Assembly (NCBI RefSeq): GCF_019511445.1
Contig: NZ_JAEUAN010000008.1
Span: forward strand, 124,001 to 188,000
Source: Aliirhizobium wenxiniae
GTDB taxonomy: Bacteria; Pseudomonadota; Alphaproteobacteria; Rhizobiales; Rhizobiaceae
Length of the DNA: 64,000 nt
Reading direction: 5' to 3'
Part shown: piece by piece, positions 26,458 through 35,433 of the stretch
Numbering within the stretch: the stretch's first letter is position 1
Layout of the letters: each line of letters begins with the position of its first letter
Program-made: the position numbers and the translations under genes
The notes under the pieces: generated by a model
What the model was told of the DNA's origin: nothing
Database searches by the model: none
The model's input: only the letters and a program-made list of their open reading frames with translations

Positions 26458-27491
26458 TGCGGGGCGAGATTACCCTGAGGCTTGGACGCGCAGTGCATCT
26501 GCCAATCCGCCTGCGACCTGCCGCCGTCATCAGCTCATTGTTTGTGCTGCTGCTTGCCACCAGCATCGCTGGCTTGCAGTTCGGCTCTACCGCCATTGCA
26601 CTCGCGGATATCCTGCATTGGCTGTTTCCATTCAAAGCGTCCGATCCCGAGACGGGCTCGATCATGGGACTGCGTTGGCCACGCATCGTTGCCGCCCTTC
26701 TTGGCGGCGCCATGGTTGCAGCTTCAGGTCACCTTCTGCAGATCGTTGCGCGAAACGGGCTGGCGGATCCCGGCCTGCTCGGCATATCGCAGGGTAGCAT
26801 GGCAGCGATCGTGATCGGCGCGGCGGTCTTTGGCCTTGCCCCGTCCATGCTGGTCTGGCTCGGTCTTGCGGGGGGCTTCGCAACGGCCATTCTGGTGATG
26901 ACACTTGCCTACAGACTTACCTCATCTTCCGGCCTGATTCTGGTCGGCCTCGCGGTTGGCATCGTGCTCATCGCCGCGATCGAGATCGTCATGGTTCAGG
27001 GTGGGATCTTGCAGTTCGCCCGCTGGCTCTCCTGGTCGCACGGGTCGCTGACCGCAGTTTCCGCCAGCAACGCGGCCATGCTCATTCTCTGGGGATCATT
27101 CCTGCTGCCGGTTTCGTTGATTGCCTCGAGCAAGGTCATGCCGCTCCTGCTCGGCCATGAGCAGGCGGCAGGGATCGGCGCTTCGCCGCGCAAACTGTCG
27201 CTGCTGCTGACTTTACTTGCTGCCATGCTTGTGGCCCCGGTCGTTGCCGCGATCGGGCCGATCTCGTTTCTCGGACTGATCGCAGCCCATATCGCCAGAC
27301 GCCTCGTCGGTGAACGGCCTGGAGAGGTCATGCCGGTCACCATGCTTGTCGGCGCGCTCATCCTGCTGGCCGCGGATACCGCGGGGCGAACCCTCTTCCT
27401 GCCAGTCGTCGTCCCGGCTGGCATCCTGATATCGATCGCGGGAGTGTTGATATTCCTCGCAGCCGCCCGCCTCGCCCGCCCACGCCGTTAG
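26457..27491 (+). CDS. FecCD-family iron-chelate ABC permease (second subunit)
   Basis: This 344-residue permease is the second FecCD-family subunit. It begins at the ATG overlapping the stop of the first permease (TGATG); a longer frame runs back to 26085 but only shadows that gene. Conserved blocks include LLQIVARNGLADPGLLGISQGS (about 97-118) and GPISFLGLIAAHIARRLVG. Having two separate permease genes is the FecC/FecD pattern, whereas a fused FhuB would be about 660 residues. Confidence 0.94.
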   Translation: MRGEITLRLGRAVHLPIRLRPAAVISSLFVLLLATSIAGLQFGSTAIALADILHWLFPFKASDPETGSIMGLRWPRIVAALLGGAMVAASGHLLQIVARNGLADPGLLGISQGSMAAIVIGAAVFGLAPSMLVWLGLAGGFATAILVMTLAYRLTSSSGLILVGLAVGIVLIAAIEIVMVQGGILQFARWLSWSHGSLTAVSASNAAMLILWGSFLLPVSLIASSKVMPLLLGHEQAAGIGASPRKLSLLLTLLAAMLVAPVVAAIGPISFLGLIAAHIARRLVGERPGEVMPVTMLVGALILLAADTAGRTLFLPVVVPAGILISIAGVLIFLAAARLARPRR

Positions 27492-27500
27492 GAGTTACTG

Positions 27501-28442
27501 ATGCGTCTTTTGTCGATCGCCATTTTCGCGGCTACACTCGCCTTCGCCCCGTCCGCAATCGCCCGCAACGTGACGGATCATGGTGGCAACACGGTCAACG
27601 TGCCGGATGAACCGCAACGTATCCTCTCTCTGCATGACTGGACGTTAACTGTGATGACACGTGAACTCGATGCACCGCTGATCGCCAGTGCCGGTCGGCT
27701 GGCGCCGGACGGCAGCGCCTTCATGCGTGGTGGCCGCGAGCTGTTCGGGCTGGATTTTGACGAGATCGAACTGGCATCTATCCACGGCAAGCCTGATCTG
27801 GAACGTATTCGCGCGCTCAAACCGGATCTCATCGTTGCCAATATTGGTGACTACGGCGCCCTGCGCGAGCAACTCTTCACCATCGCACCAACGCTGATGT
27901 TCGATGCCGAAAACGGCAGGCCGCCGTTCGAACTCTATCGAGATTATGCAGGCTGGATCGGCAAGCAGGCCCGTTTCGATGAACTCAAGTCCGCGTACGA
28001 CACTCGCATTGAAGCGGCCCGAAAATCCCTTTCGCCGGCACTCCTGTCAGGAACCTATAGCGCCATCATAGCCAATGAGCGAGATGGGACGCTCGGACTT
28101 CTCAAGGAGTATGGCGTCCTGACCATGGTTCTCGATGATCTCGGGCTTCAACGCGTGGCCTTGACGAAAAGCGTTCCATCGGGCCAGAGCCGCATGACCA
28201 TCGGAGCCGAACTGATCGGCGAAATCGACGCGGACCTGATCGTCTCATCCTACCTCCCCGAAAGCGGTGAAACGGCAGACAGCATTTTTGCAGCACTCAG
28301 CCGCATCGCTCCCGGTTATGAAGCCTTTTTGCGCGCCTATCAGGCAAAGCGGATACTCAGTTTTTCGCGCTATGAAATCTACCCGCCGAGTTTTCGTGGG
28401 GCTGCGCTTTTTCTCGACAAGTTGGAGGCCAAAGCGGATTAA
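27501..28442 (+). CDS. Periplasmic iron-siderophore-binding protein
   Basis: This 313-residue binding protein belongs to the TroA/FecB-like superfamily. It begins with a signal peptide (MRLLSIAIFAATLAFAPSAIA-RN), then the family opening VTDHGGNTVNVPDEPQRILSLHDW and the core motif ALKPDLIVANIGDYGALREQLFTIAPTL. The Shine-Dalgarno TAGGAG is well placed. It is the last gene of the iron operon; placing the binding protein after the permeases differs from the E. coli fecBCDE order. It should carry the chelate from the receptor to the permease pair. Confidence 0.93.
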   Translation: MRLLSIAIFAATLAFAPSAIARNVTDHGGNTVNVPDEPQRILSLHDWTLTVMTRELDAPLIASAGRLAPDGSAFMRGGRELFGLDFDEIELASIHGKPDLERIRALKPDLIVANIGDYGALREQLFTIAPTLMFDAENGRPPFELYRDYAGWIGKQARFDELKSAYDTRIEAARKSLSPALLSGTYSAIIANERDGTLGLLKEYGVLTMVLDDLGLQRVALTKSVPSGQSRMTIGAELIGEIDADLIVSSYLPESGETADSIFAALSRIAPGYEAFLRAYQAKRILSFSRYEIYPPSFRGAALFLDKLEAKAD

Positions 28443-28879
28443 ATCCCGTCCGTTCGATCTCGAGCTATCACTGCTTTCGATGAACTCGTCGTTTTGAGGC
28501 CAGGCGATACGGAACCGGGCCTTATTCAAGGAGTCGCAGGGTTTCGATTTTCATGATTGGCACATCGCTCGGCTTCTCAAGGAAGTGCGAGTGATTTCAG
28601 ATAGTTTAATCTTCAGGCTAACCGACATTCTCGGTTGATCTGCAACGCTTAAGCCGTTTGCGAATACTTTTACCCATCCGTCTGATGATAAATGTATATT
28701 TTCTGTTTCAAGCCATGAAATTTTGTGATCTCGTTCACTTGAGGCGCGCCTCTGCGGCAATTCCGCTCATCGACTTGAACAGCTCCTATTCCACCCGACC
28801 ATCCCTGACAACGGTTCATCCTCCGCAACAAAAAATGGAGCGACGGCGGCAGCCTGCCTCTGTCCCGTCTTCGTCTCCA
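28443..28879. other. Convergent spacer with no gene
   Basis: About 440 bases lie between the stops of the iron operon and the EPS polymerase gene. I see no gene and no clean terminator. A short inverted repeat AACCGA/TCGGTT with a five-base loop is at 28620-28636. The middle (about 28590-28720) is AT-richer than its surroundings. Confidence 0.5.
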
Positions 28880-30196
28880 TCAGATCTGCAACTCAGGCGT
28901 TGGTCCGCGCATTGGCGCCGGCCGTTGTAGATTGGAGCTTGTCGAAACGGCAGGCGCGTATAGCGAAAACATGATGGCACCTGTCGTGAACAGAATAAAG
29001 ATCGCGTCATTCTGGATCAGGAACAGGCTCTCAGTCAGGTTCATCACCAGCATAACCCCTGTGAACACATTCATCCAAAGCCAACCAAAATATGGATCGC
29101 GGCAGTGAAGGACCGCGCCTTGATGCATCGCGCGCACGAGTAGGGCGATAAAGAGCGCAGTTCCACATATTCCGAAGCTCAACATCGTGTCGCGGAAACC
29201 GTTGTGAGCGTGGGGGGCCTGCCACCTGATTTCCGACCATATGGCCCAGGCGGAAGGATTTGCCTCTATCCAGAAGGATTGATAGCCGTAACCCAGCAGA
29301 AGGCGGTCAGCGATCTGATGATCGACCAGCTCCCATAGCGGAACACGCCCTGTCAACGTCGCATCCTTACCGAGCGCCTCCAACAACGGCACCAGAAATT
29401 CGTGAAGCAGAATAAGGACGCCGACAGACGACTGGACAGATATCAGGATGATGACCACCCGGCTGATGCCGCTGCTTCGCTGCAGGATGACGTAAAATGC
29501 AATCAGGAAATATGCGGACCCAGTAGCGATCATTGCCGTCATCGACCCGGAGCCTGCGAGGCAGATGATGCCTGCAACCAGCAAGACGCAGGCGGAGCGG
29601 CGAAAGCCTAAACTCCTGTCCATAAAAACGATCGTCGCGACCAGCAACATCAGGCAGGCGTACCAGCCGAGACTGTTTTTGTTGAGGAAGATTCCTCGCA
29701 TGGCTCCATCGCCAGGCATGCGGGCAAGACCTGGTGATATTGCAAGCATCATCACACTGAGGACAACACAGGCCCCCAAGGTCGCGAAGACGATCAGAAG
29801 CAACTGCCGTGGCGTAAAGCGCATCGCCAACGCATAGGCAAAGAGCACCGTAAACAAAAGGCCGATGGCCCGTCTCAGTGTCGTCGATGGGCCTACCGAC
29901 CAGAGCACAGACAAGAACGGCAAAGCAAGGAGAACAGGCAAGAGCAGGTTCCGCCTGATCGCGATGACGAACTGCCTGCTGTTGCGTATCAAGACCAAGC
30001 TGGCAAAAGCGTATGCAGGCAGGCACAGCAGGCGCAATTTAGCCTTGGCCGGATCGCTTAATGCCCCATCGGCATCGGCCAGGAGGAGTGGGAAAAGGGC
30101 TCCTGTCTGAAGGAAAAGCGATATGCCGGCCCCCCAGCACTCCATTGCCCGCCAATCAACATCCGTTCCGCTCGCAGTTCTTTGAAAAAGCTTCAT
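28880..30196 (-). CDS. Wzy/ExoQ-like polysaccharide polymerase (O-antigen ligase family)
   Basis: This 438-residue inner-membrane protein has about ten to twelve hydrophobic segments and the O-antigen ligase/polymerase fold. The N-terminal half contains SVGPSTTLRRAIGLLFTVLFAYALA and RGIFLNKNSLGWYACLML, and the long periplasmic loop contains GRVPLWELVDHQIADRLLLGYGYQSFW and HAHNGFRDTMLSFGICG, both ExoQ-like. ExoQ polymerises lipid-linked repeat units in succinoglycan synthesis. Together with the flippase and ExoP-type protein later in the window, it completes a Wzx/Wzy pathway. It lies away from the other EPS genes, on the far side of the regulatory genes. The ATG at 30196 is used; the preceding TTG is less likely. 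Confidence 0.88.
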   Translation of the reverse strand: MKLFQRTASGTDVDWRAMECWGAGISLFLQTGALFPLLLADADGALSDPAKAKLRLLCLPAYAFASLVLIRNSRQFVIAIRRNLLLPVLLALPFLSVLWSVGPSTTLRRAIGLLFTVLFAYALAMRFTPRQLLLIVFATLGACVVLSVMMLAISPGLARMPGDGAMRGIFLNKNSLGWYACLMLLVATIVFMDRSLGFRRSACVLLVAGIICLAGSGSMTAMIATGSAYFLIAFYVILQRSSGISRVVIILISVQSSVGVLILLHEFLVPLLEALGKDATLTGRVPLWELVDHQIADRLLLGYGYQSFWIEANPSAWAIWSEIRWQAPHAHNGFRDTMLSFGICGTALFIALLVRAMHQGAVLHCRDPYFGWLWMNVFTGVMLVMNLTESLFLIQNDAIFILFTTGAIMFSLYAPAVSTSSNLQRPAPMRGPTPELQI

Positions 30197-30504
30197 CAAC
30201 GGCAGCCCAAAAGCTCAACAAGTGGGAATAATCTCGTAAAACGGTGAGCATAGCGTCATGCGCGGCGACATAGCTGATATTCCATCCACCCACACCTCAA
30301 GTGCAACTCGTACAAATGGGGTTTGCCTACCTCGAATTCTCTAGCCTGCTTTCAAAAGCGCTGCGGCCCTCGCTCTTTTGTTCTACGCCTCTGGCCGAAG
30401 GTGGTAGATTCCTCCGCTATTGGGGATCAACGGTGACAAAGCTAGGCGTTTTAGGGCGGGCGCCCACACGACCTTCGTGGTGGTCACGCGGCAAACCGCA
30501 ACAG
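30197..30504. other. Spacer between kinase stop and polymerase start
   Basis: About 300 bases with no gene. Both flanking genes read leftward, so this must hold the polymerase promoter and any terminator of the fusion kinase gene. A CACGA/TCGTG hairpin followed by a GC-rich stretch lies near 30455-30480, but without a U-run. I do not recognise a defined promoter. Confidence 0.45.
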
Positions 30505-33500
30505 CTACTCCTCGGCGGCGACGACAATGCGCAGGAGCATCGGCAACGAGGCTGCCCCTGTGCGGCGCATGATCGAAGCGCGATGATTTTCCACTGTTCT
30601 CTGACTGATCTCCATCTCCGCGGCGATGATCTTATTCGGCTGACCACGTAAAATGCGATCCAGGATCTGGCGCTGCCGGGTTGTTAGAACGCTAAGCGTT
30701 CTTCTGGCCGCGTCACGTCGTTCGGAGCGCTCATTAATGCTGCTCGACGAAGCCAGGGCTTTGCGAACACTCAGTTGGATCTCCTGTGAGGAAAACGGCT
30801 TTTCGACAAAATCGACCGCACCTCGTTTCATGGCCTCGACAGCCATGTGCACGTCGCTGTGTCCGGTAACGATAATCATCGGAAACCGATGGTGCCTCTC
30901 CCTCAGGGTTCGCAAAAGATCAAGACCACTCATACCGGGCAGATGGGCATCAATCAGCAAGCAGCTTGCCCTGTTCGGATCGTATCCCGCCAGATAGTCC
31001 TCCGCCGAGACATAAGTCGTGACGGACCATTCGTCGTCACCAAAAAAGACCTGGACGCTGTCTCTCACACCCGCATCGTCGTCGATAATCTCAACCAGCG
31101 AGCACATACTCTCCCGCGCCCTGCCTGGATCGCGCATGCCCTCGAGATCCGGGACTTGTGTCTGCAAGGCAATTATCGCGTTGACAATATCCCTGAGTTT
31201 GGCCGGCTTGTTCAGCTGCGCAATTTTATGTTGCATGCACTTGCGCAATGTAACGCTGGAGATATCGCCCGTCAGGATCAGTGCAGGCGTCGCCCGGCCC
31301 AACAGATCACGGATATTGATGATCGCCGAAACCCCGTCCATTCCTGGATGCAGGTTGAGATCGGCGAGAATGATATCCGGTGCAAACTCTGCTTTCTGCA
31401 CGAGACTGACGGCCTGAGAACCATTCGCTGCTACGGCCACGACATAACCGGCCTGCTGCAGCCCGATTTCCAGAAGATCGCGCATTCCCTCCTCATCTTC
31501 GATCACGAGGATAGAAGCACTTGGGTGACCTTGAGCTTTGCTTATCGTCGGCGGCTGAGACACGTGCGGACTGCCCACAGGCGCCCTGTCGATCTCGACC
31601 GAAAATACCGATCCTTTTCCGGATGTCGAACAAACGGATACTCTAAGACCAGTCAGGTCGCTCAGCTGTTTGACGATCGAGAGACCAAGCCCCAGCCCGG
31701 ATTCCCTGTCCTCACGGCTCGCATCGACCCTATGATGTTCGTTAAAGACATTATCAACCTGGTCTTCGGGGATCCCGATACCAGTGTCCCACACCTGCAA
31801 TTTGATTTTCTCGCCTTTTTGCCGGCAGCCAACCAGAATTCTGCCCTTCAATGTGTACTTCAACGCATTGGATAGGAGGTTGCGAATAATCTGCTCCAGA
31901 AGACGAGGATCGGTATGGACCGCAAGCTCGCAAGAGACGACACGCAACTGCAACCCCTTCACCTTGGCCTGATAAGAGAACTCCCGCTCCAACCGCTCCA
32001 GAATGCTATTCACCGTAAAGCTTTCGAGCTGCGGATGCACGATGCCGGCTTCGATCTGATTGATATCCAGTACGGTATTGAGGATGCCCGACATCGAGGC
32101 CAACGTTTCCTCCATTCGCTTGACCAAAACACGCGATTGGGGGTCCTCTGCGCTTTCTTCCAAAAGCCCGTGGAGAAGCTTCAATGTCTGCAGTGGTTGC
32201 CGCAGATCATGGCTTGCGGCCGTCAGAAGTTTTGACTTGGCTTCCGTCGCAAGCTCCGCAGCTCTTTTGGCAGACTCCCTGCTCTCCGCGATTTGTTTCT
32301 GGACACTCATGTCGATGAAGGTGATGACGACACCCTCGATGCTTCCTTGCTTCATTCGATAAGGCTTGATCCGGCGAATATACCAGCGACCGTCGCGCGC
32401 CGCGGTCTCCTTATCGATCGAGCTGCCCGTTTTCAGAACCGCGATCGCATCCGTCGACAAGCTAATGTCGTCAGCCAAGGGGCTCAGGTCGGAGAAAGGT
32501 CGACCAACATCCGAAGGCAAGACGTTGAAAAGCGATTGCATTGCCGGCGTAAAAAACCGGATCCTGAGCGACACATCGAGAAAAAGCATGGGAACGTCAG
32601 TGCTGAAGAGGACATTCTCGAGGTCACTGAAGATAGACTGCTGGCGCTCTAATGTTTCTTGCAGTTGACTGTTCAGCGAGGTCAGTTCCTCATTTAACGA
32701 TTGCAACTCTTCCTTGGACGTTACGAGTTCCTCGTTGGCGGACTGATACTCTTCGTTCAGCGATAGTGCTTCGGCAGTGATGATCTTGTGTTCTCGTCCG
32801 GCGATTTCGAGGCTACGAATGGCATCCTGCAGCTCCGCACGGGTCTCCTCCAGCTCGAGCTCCACGAGGCGCACGGCATCGGCGCCCGCAACTGACGCAA
32901 GACCAGCCTGTCCAGCCGCGGGGCGTTCCTCGATAAAGCAGATCAGGAACAGTTCCCTGTTATGGTCTGAAAGGGGATCGACATCGATACTGAATTGCAG
33001 ATCGACACCGTCGACTTTCATTTTCGCACCATGGGCGACAAACCTTTTATCGTCACGAGCCGCGCGATGGATCGCCGAGCGGATCTTGTTGTGAAGGGAC
33101 TTCGGCGTGATGGCATATAGGTTACTGGATGCAGGACCGGGTGCGAACTGAAGGAATTTCTCCGTCGGACCGATCGAGTAAAGGTATTCCCCTTTGCGAT
33201 TGATCAGAATAGCAGGAGGAATATGTCGGTCGAGCAAGGCATGTGAAATGAGAGCACCCAACGTGTTCTGATGTTCAATCCTGTCTATCTTGACAGGCAA
33301 TGCCGGCATGATGGGGTTATTGATCGCTGTCATCTTGAAGTGCAGGTCGTCGGCGACTTGGCCAGCAAGTCGTCGGTAAATCCGCTCGGCTTTGGAAACG
33401 AGCCTGAATCGGTCCTCCATTCTACCGACGGTCTCAGACTTCCCGATAAGCAGCACACCGTCTTCGTGCAGTGCAAAATTCAACAGTGCGAGCACCTTGG

Positions 33501-34782
33501 CCTGGGCATCCGGCTCAAGATAGATCAACAGATTGCGACAGGAGACGAGGTCTATGTTGCAAAAGGGCGGGTCGCTCAAGACATTGTGGACGGCAAAGAT
33601 AACGCTATCGCGAAGTTCCGGCACAACACTGTAACCGGTATCGTCGCGGGTAAAATAGTCGTTGAGAAACTCTGGTGGGACGGCCTGGACGACAGAGTGC
33701 GGATAGTGACCATGCCTGGCGATGGCGATAGTGTCCGGATCGGCATCCGATCCGAACACCTGCACTTTGATTGCCAGCCCTGAAGATCTGATATGCTGGA
33801 GAAAGAGGATCGCAAGCGAATAAGCCTCCTCGCCAGTGCTGCAGCCAGCCACCCAAATCCTCACGGTCTCGCCACTGAGCTTGGCGCGGACCAGGTCGGG
33901 GATAATGCGTGAACGAAGGAAGTCGAAAACAGTGATGTCACGAAAGAACCCCGTGACATTGATCAGAAGGTTTTTCGCAAGATATCGCCGTTCCTCCTCA
34001 CTATCCTTCAGGATGTCGAGATAGTGTTCAGCCTTGTCTTCGGGAATACCTAGAATCGTGAGGCGTTTTTCGATGCGGCGCTGCAGTGTCCCATGTTTGT
34101 AGGACGAAAAGTCATTAGGGGTTAAGCGTCTCAGCACTTCGATGATCTGCGGTAGAAGATTCTTCTGGTCTCGGTCTGTCACGGCTGCTGAGGGGCTATC
34201 CGTCACTGACGGCTGATAACGGATGATAGCTTCGGCGATACCAGCAACTGGGTGGACTACGGCGCCGGCAGAAAAGGCAATTGCGCTCCGCGGCATCCCC
34301 TCGAATTCAGCTTCCCTTGGCTCCTGCACCAGAACCAGACCACCAGCGGCTTCCACGACGGGAGCACTCGCCGACCCGTCAGACCCGGTTCCCGACAGGA
34401 TCACGGAGATTGCCCTTTGGCCGTATTCTTTTGCCAGAGATAACATCAGGAAATCGAATGGAAGCCGCACTCCACGGTGCTCGGGATCCCGACTAAGACG
34501 GATTTGCCGGGCCTCGACGGACATGTAGACGCCCGGAGGTATGACGTAGAGGTGCTCCGGCTCCAGTTGGGCCCCGCTGACCGCTTCAACGACCGTCAGA
34601 GTGGTGAAATCAGCCAGAAGCTCGACGAGCATGCTTTCATGTGCAGGATGAAGATGCTGCACCAGCAGGAAGGCACATCCGCTCCGGGCTGGAAGCCCTC
34701 GCAAAAGTGCCCTTATCGCACTGAGCCCGCCCGATGAGGCACCAATTCCCACAACCTTGTATTCGGCGTTTGCCCCAGACAT
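30505..34782 (-). CDS. CheB-CheR-PAS-histidine kinase-REC-REC-LuxR fusion protein
   Basis: This is a 1,425-residue fusion. A CheB-like methylesterase (about 6-190) has Ser16/17 in GASSGG, His43 and Asp135 as triad candidates. A CheR-like methyltransferase (about 205-470) has the SAM motif VAGCSTGEEAYSLAI (311-325). A coiled coil (about 637-717) and a PAS domain (about 720-827) follow. The kinase has His858 in SHDLRQPLQ, an N-box at 968-977, and G-boxes DTGIGIP (999-1005) and GLGLGLS (1029-1035). The first receiver has Asp1141 and Lys1192; the second, FixJ-like, has Asp1278 and Lys1328; a LuxR helix-turn-helix spans about 1362-1417. All key residues look intact. CheB/CheR/hybrid-kinase fusions are known; the added receiver and DNA-binding domain make this a kinase and transcription factor in one chain. 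The preceding GTG at 34791 is an alternative start. Confidence 0.92.
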   Translation of the reverse strand: MSGANAEYKVVGIGASSGGLSAIRALLRGLPARSGCAFLLVQHLHPAHESMLVELLADFTTLTVVEAVSGAQLEPEHLYVIPPGVYMSVEARQIRLSRDPEHRGVRLPFDFLMLSLAKEYGQRAISVILSGTGSDGSASAPVVEAAGGLVLVQEPREAEFEGMPRSAIAFSAGAVVHPVAGIAEAIIRYQPSVTDSPSAAVTDRDQKNLLPQIIEVLRRLTPNDFSSYKHGTLQRRIEKRLTILGIPEDKAEHYLDILKDSEEERRYLAKNLLINVTGFFRDITVFDFLRSRIIPDLVRAKLSGETVRIWVAGCSTGEEAYSLAILFLQHIRSSGLAIKVQVFGSDADPDTIAIARHGHYPHSVVQAVPPEFLNDYFTRDDTGYSVVPELRDSVIFAVHNVLSDPPFCNIDLVSCRNLLIYLEPDAQAKVLALLNFALHEDGVLLIGKSETVGRMEDRFRLVSKAERIYRRLAGQVADDLHFKMTAINNPIMPALPVKIDRIEHQNTLGALISHALLDRHIPPAILINRKGEYLYSIGPTEKFLQFAPGPASSNLYAITPKSLHNKIRSAIHRAARDDKRFVAHGAKMKVDGVDLQFSIDVDPLSDHNRELFLICFIEERPAAGQAGLASVAGADAVRLVELELEETRAELQDAIRSLEIAGREHKIITAEALSLNEEYQSANEELVTSKEELQSLNEELTSLNSQLQETLERQQSIFSDLENVLFSTDVPMLFLDVSLRIRFFTPAMQSLFNVLPSDVGRPFSDLSPLADDISLSTDAIAVLKTGSSIDKETAARDGRWYIRRIKPYRMKQGSIEGVVITFIDMSVQKQIAESRESAKRAAELATEAKSKLLTAASHDLRQPLQTLKLLHGLLEESAEDPQSRVLVKRMEETLASMSGILNTVLDINQIEAGIVHPQLESFTVNSILERLEREFSYQAKVKGLQLRVVSCELAVHTDPRLLEQIIRNLLSNALKYTLKGRILVGCRQKGEKIKLQVWDTGIGIPEDQVDNVFNEHHRVDASREDRESGLGLGLSIVKQLSDLTGLRVSVCSTSGKGSVFSVEIDRAPVGSPHVSQPPTISKAQGHPSASILVIEDEEGMRDLLEIGLQQAGYVVAVAANGSQAVSLVQKAEFAPDIILADLNLHPGMDGVSAIINIRDLLGRATPALILTGDISSVTLRKCMQHKIAQLNKPAKLRDIVNAIIALQTQVPDLEGMRDPGRARESMCSLVEIIDDDAGVRDSVQVFFGDDEWSVTTYVSAEDYLAGYDPNRASCLLIDAHLPGMSGLDLLRTLRERHHRFPMIIVTGHSDVHMAVEAMKRGAVDFVEKPFSSQEIQLSVRKALASSSSINERSERRDAARRTLSVLTTRQRQILDRILRGQPNKIIAAEMEISQRTVENHRASIMRRTGAASLPMLLRIVVAAEE
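31105..31116 (-). promoter_or_regulatory. Candidate internal translation start for a FixJ-like regulator
   Basis: Within the fusion gene, an in-frame ATG at 31107 sits exactly where the second receiver begins (MCSLVEIIDDDAG). A CGGGAGAGT element precedes it; the GGAG-to-ATG spacing of three bases is short but workable. Initiation here would release a free 200-residue receiver plus LuxR-domain protein, close to the normal length of FixJ. Confidence 0.35.
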
Positions 34783-35087
34783 TGTTTTCACATGAGTGCT
34801 TTATCGTTGCTTCCCAGCCAGCATTTTCCAAAGCAAGATCGCGTTCCGTCCATCGCCGCAGGCCGGCAGAAGGTAACCTCCTGCGGCGGGGGACCGACAC
34901 GACAACCATATTGAAACGTCATGCAGATATATCACTGTAGGTAATCGTTCCGCCCGCCGATGTCAGGCTCCCTCCAAGCATGGTACCGCCCCACGATCCT
35001 GCGGGTCCCATGCGTTTAAGGTGTACGATATCGAGACAGTATAAGTCTTTAGGAGAAAAGTCGACACTGTTTTTCGAACTATACTTA

Positions 35088-35104
35088 TTTTTGCATTGCA
35101 AAAA
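35088..35104. repeat. Palindrome in divergent spacer
   Basis: TTTTTGCATTGCAAAAA is palindromic except for its central base, giving eight-base arms. Its AT-rich arms and central position between two divergent regulator genes make it a candidate binding site for a dimeric regulator such as one of the neighbouring LuxR-type proteins. Confidence 0.6.
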
Positions 35105-35177
35105 TGCGCAAACGAGAGATTATTTGTCAAATCAACATAACTACATCTATAGGTATTTTCCGAAGCTTTCATAGCTG

Positions 35178-35195
35178 TACTACTATATCGTAGTA
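35178..35195. repeat. Second palindrome in divergent spacer
   Basis: TACTACTATATCGTAGTA matches its own reverse complement at 16 of 18 positions. It lies 240 bases upstream of the first LuxR-type gene and 74 bases from the first palindrome. Its size fits the 18-20 base dyads bound by LuxR/FixJ-type dimers. Confidence 0.5.
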
Positions 35196-35433
35196 TCTCT
35201 CCATCACAGACGCTTTAGAAAATACAAAGTGAGTAGTTGCGAGACCAAGTTTCGACGGAAGGGGTACCCGCCGTAACTGTAGAACAGCGCACATGAGATG
35301 TAGCGTATCGTTCTGACGTCCCTACTTCTCAGGCGCGAAGACTCTTATTCCGGGGGATCAAAACAGGGCGAACTGAAACGGATCGGTTAAGCTGGCGGGC
35401 ATGTCAGCGCCGAGATCCAATGGGGAGACAAAA

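Larger units (their letters stand above)
34783..35433. other. Divergent regulatory spacer between fusion kinase and LuxR-type genes
   Basis: About 650 bases separate two divergent genes. No gene is evident; the open frames inside are short. The middle (about 35030-35230) is clearly AT-rich compared with the flanks and holds two palindromes, annotated separately. Promoters for both flanking genes should lie here. The size and base composition are unusual for this window. Confidence 0.6.

Noticed and set aside
31939..32235. Plus-strand frames opposite the fusion kinase
   Set aside because: They mirror the kinase domain in the antisense frame; the sense strand shows complete catalytic motifs.
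35088..35104. Palindrome as an intrinsic terminator
   Set aside because: The stem is AT-rich and lies in a divergent spacer upstream of both genes, so a terminator role is unlikely.
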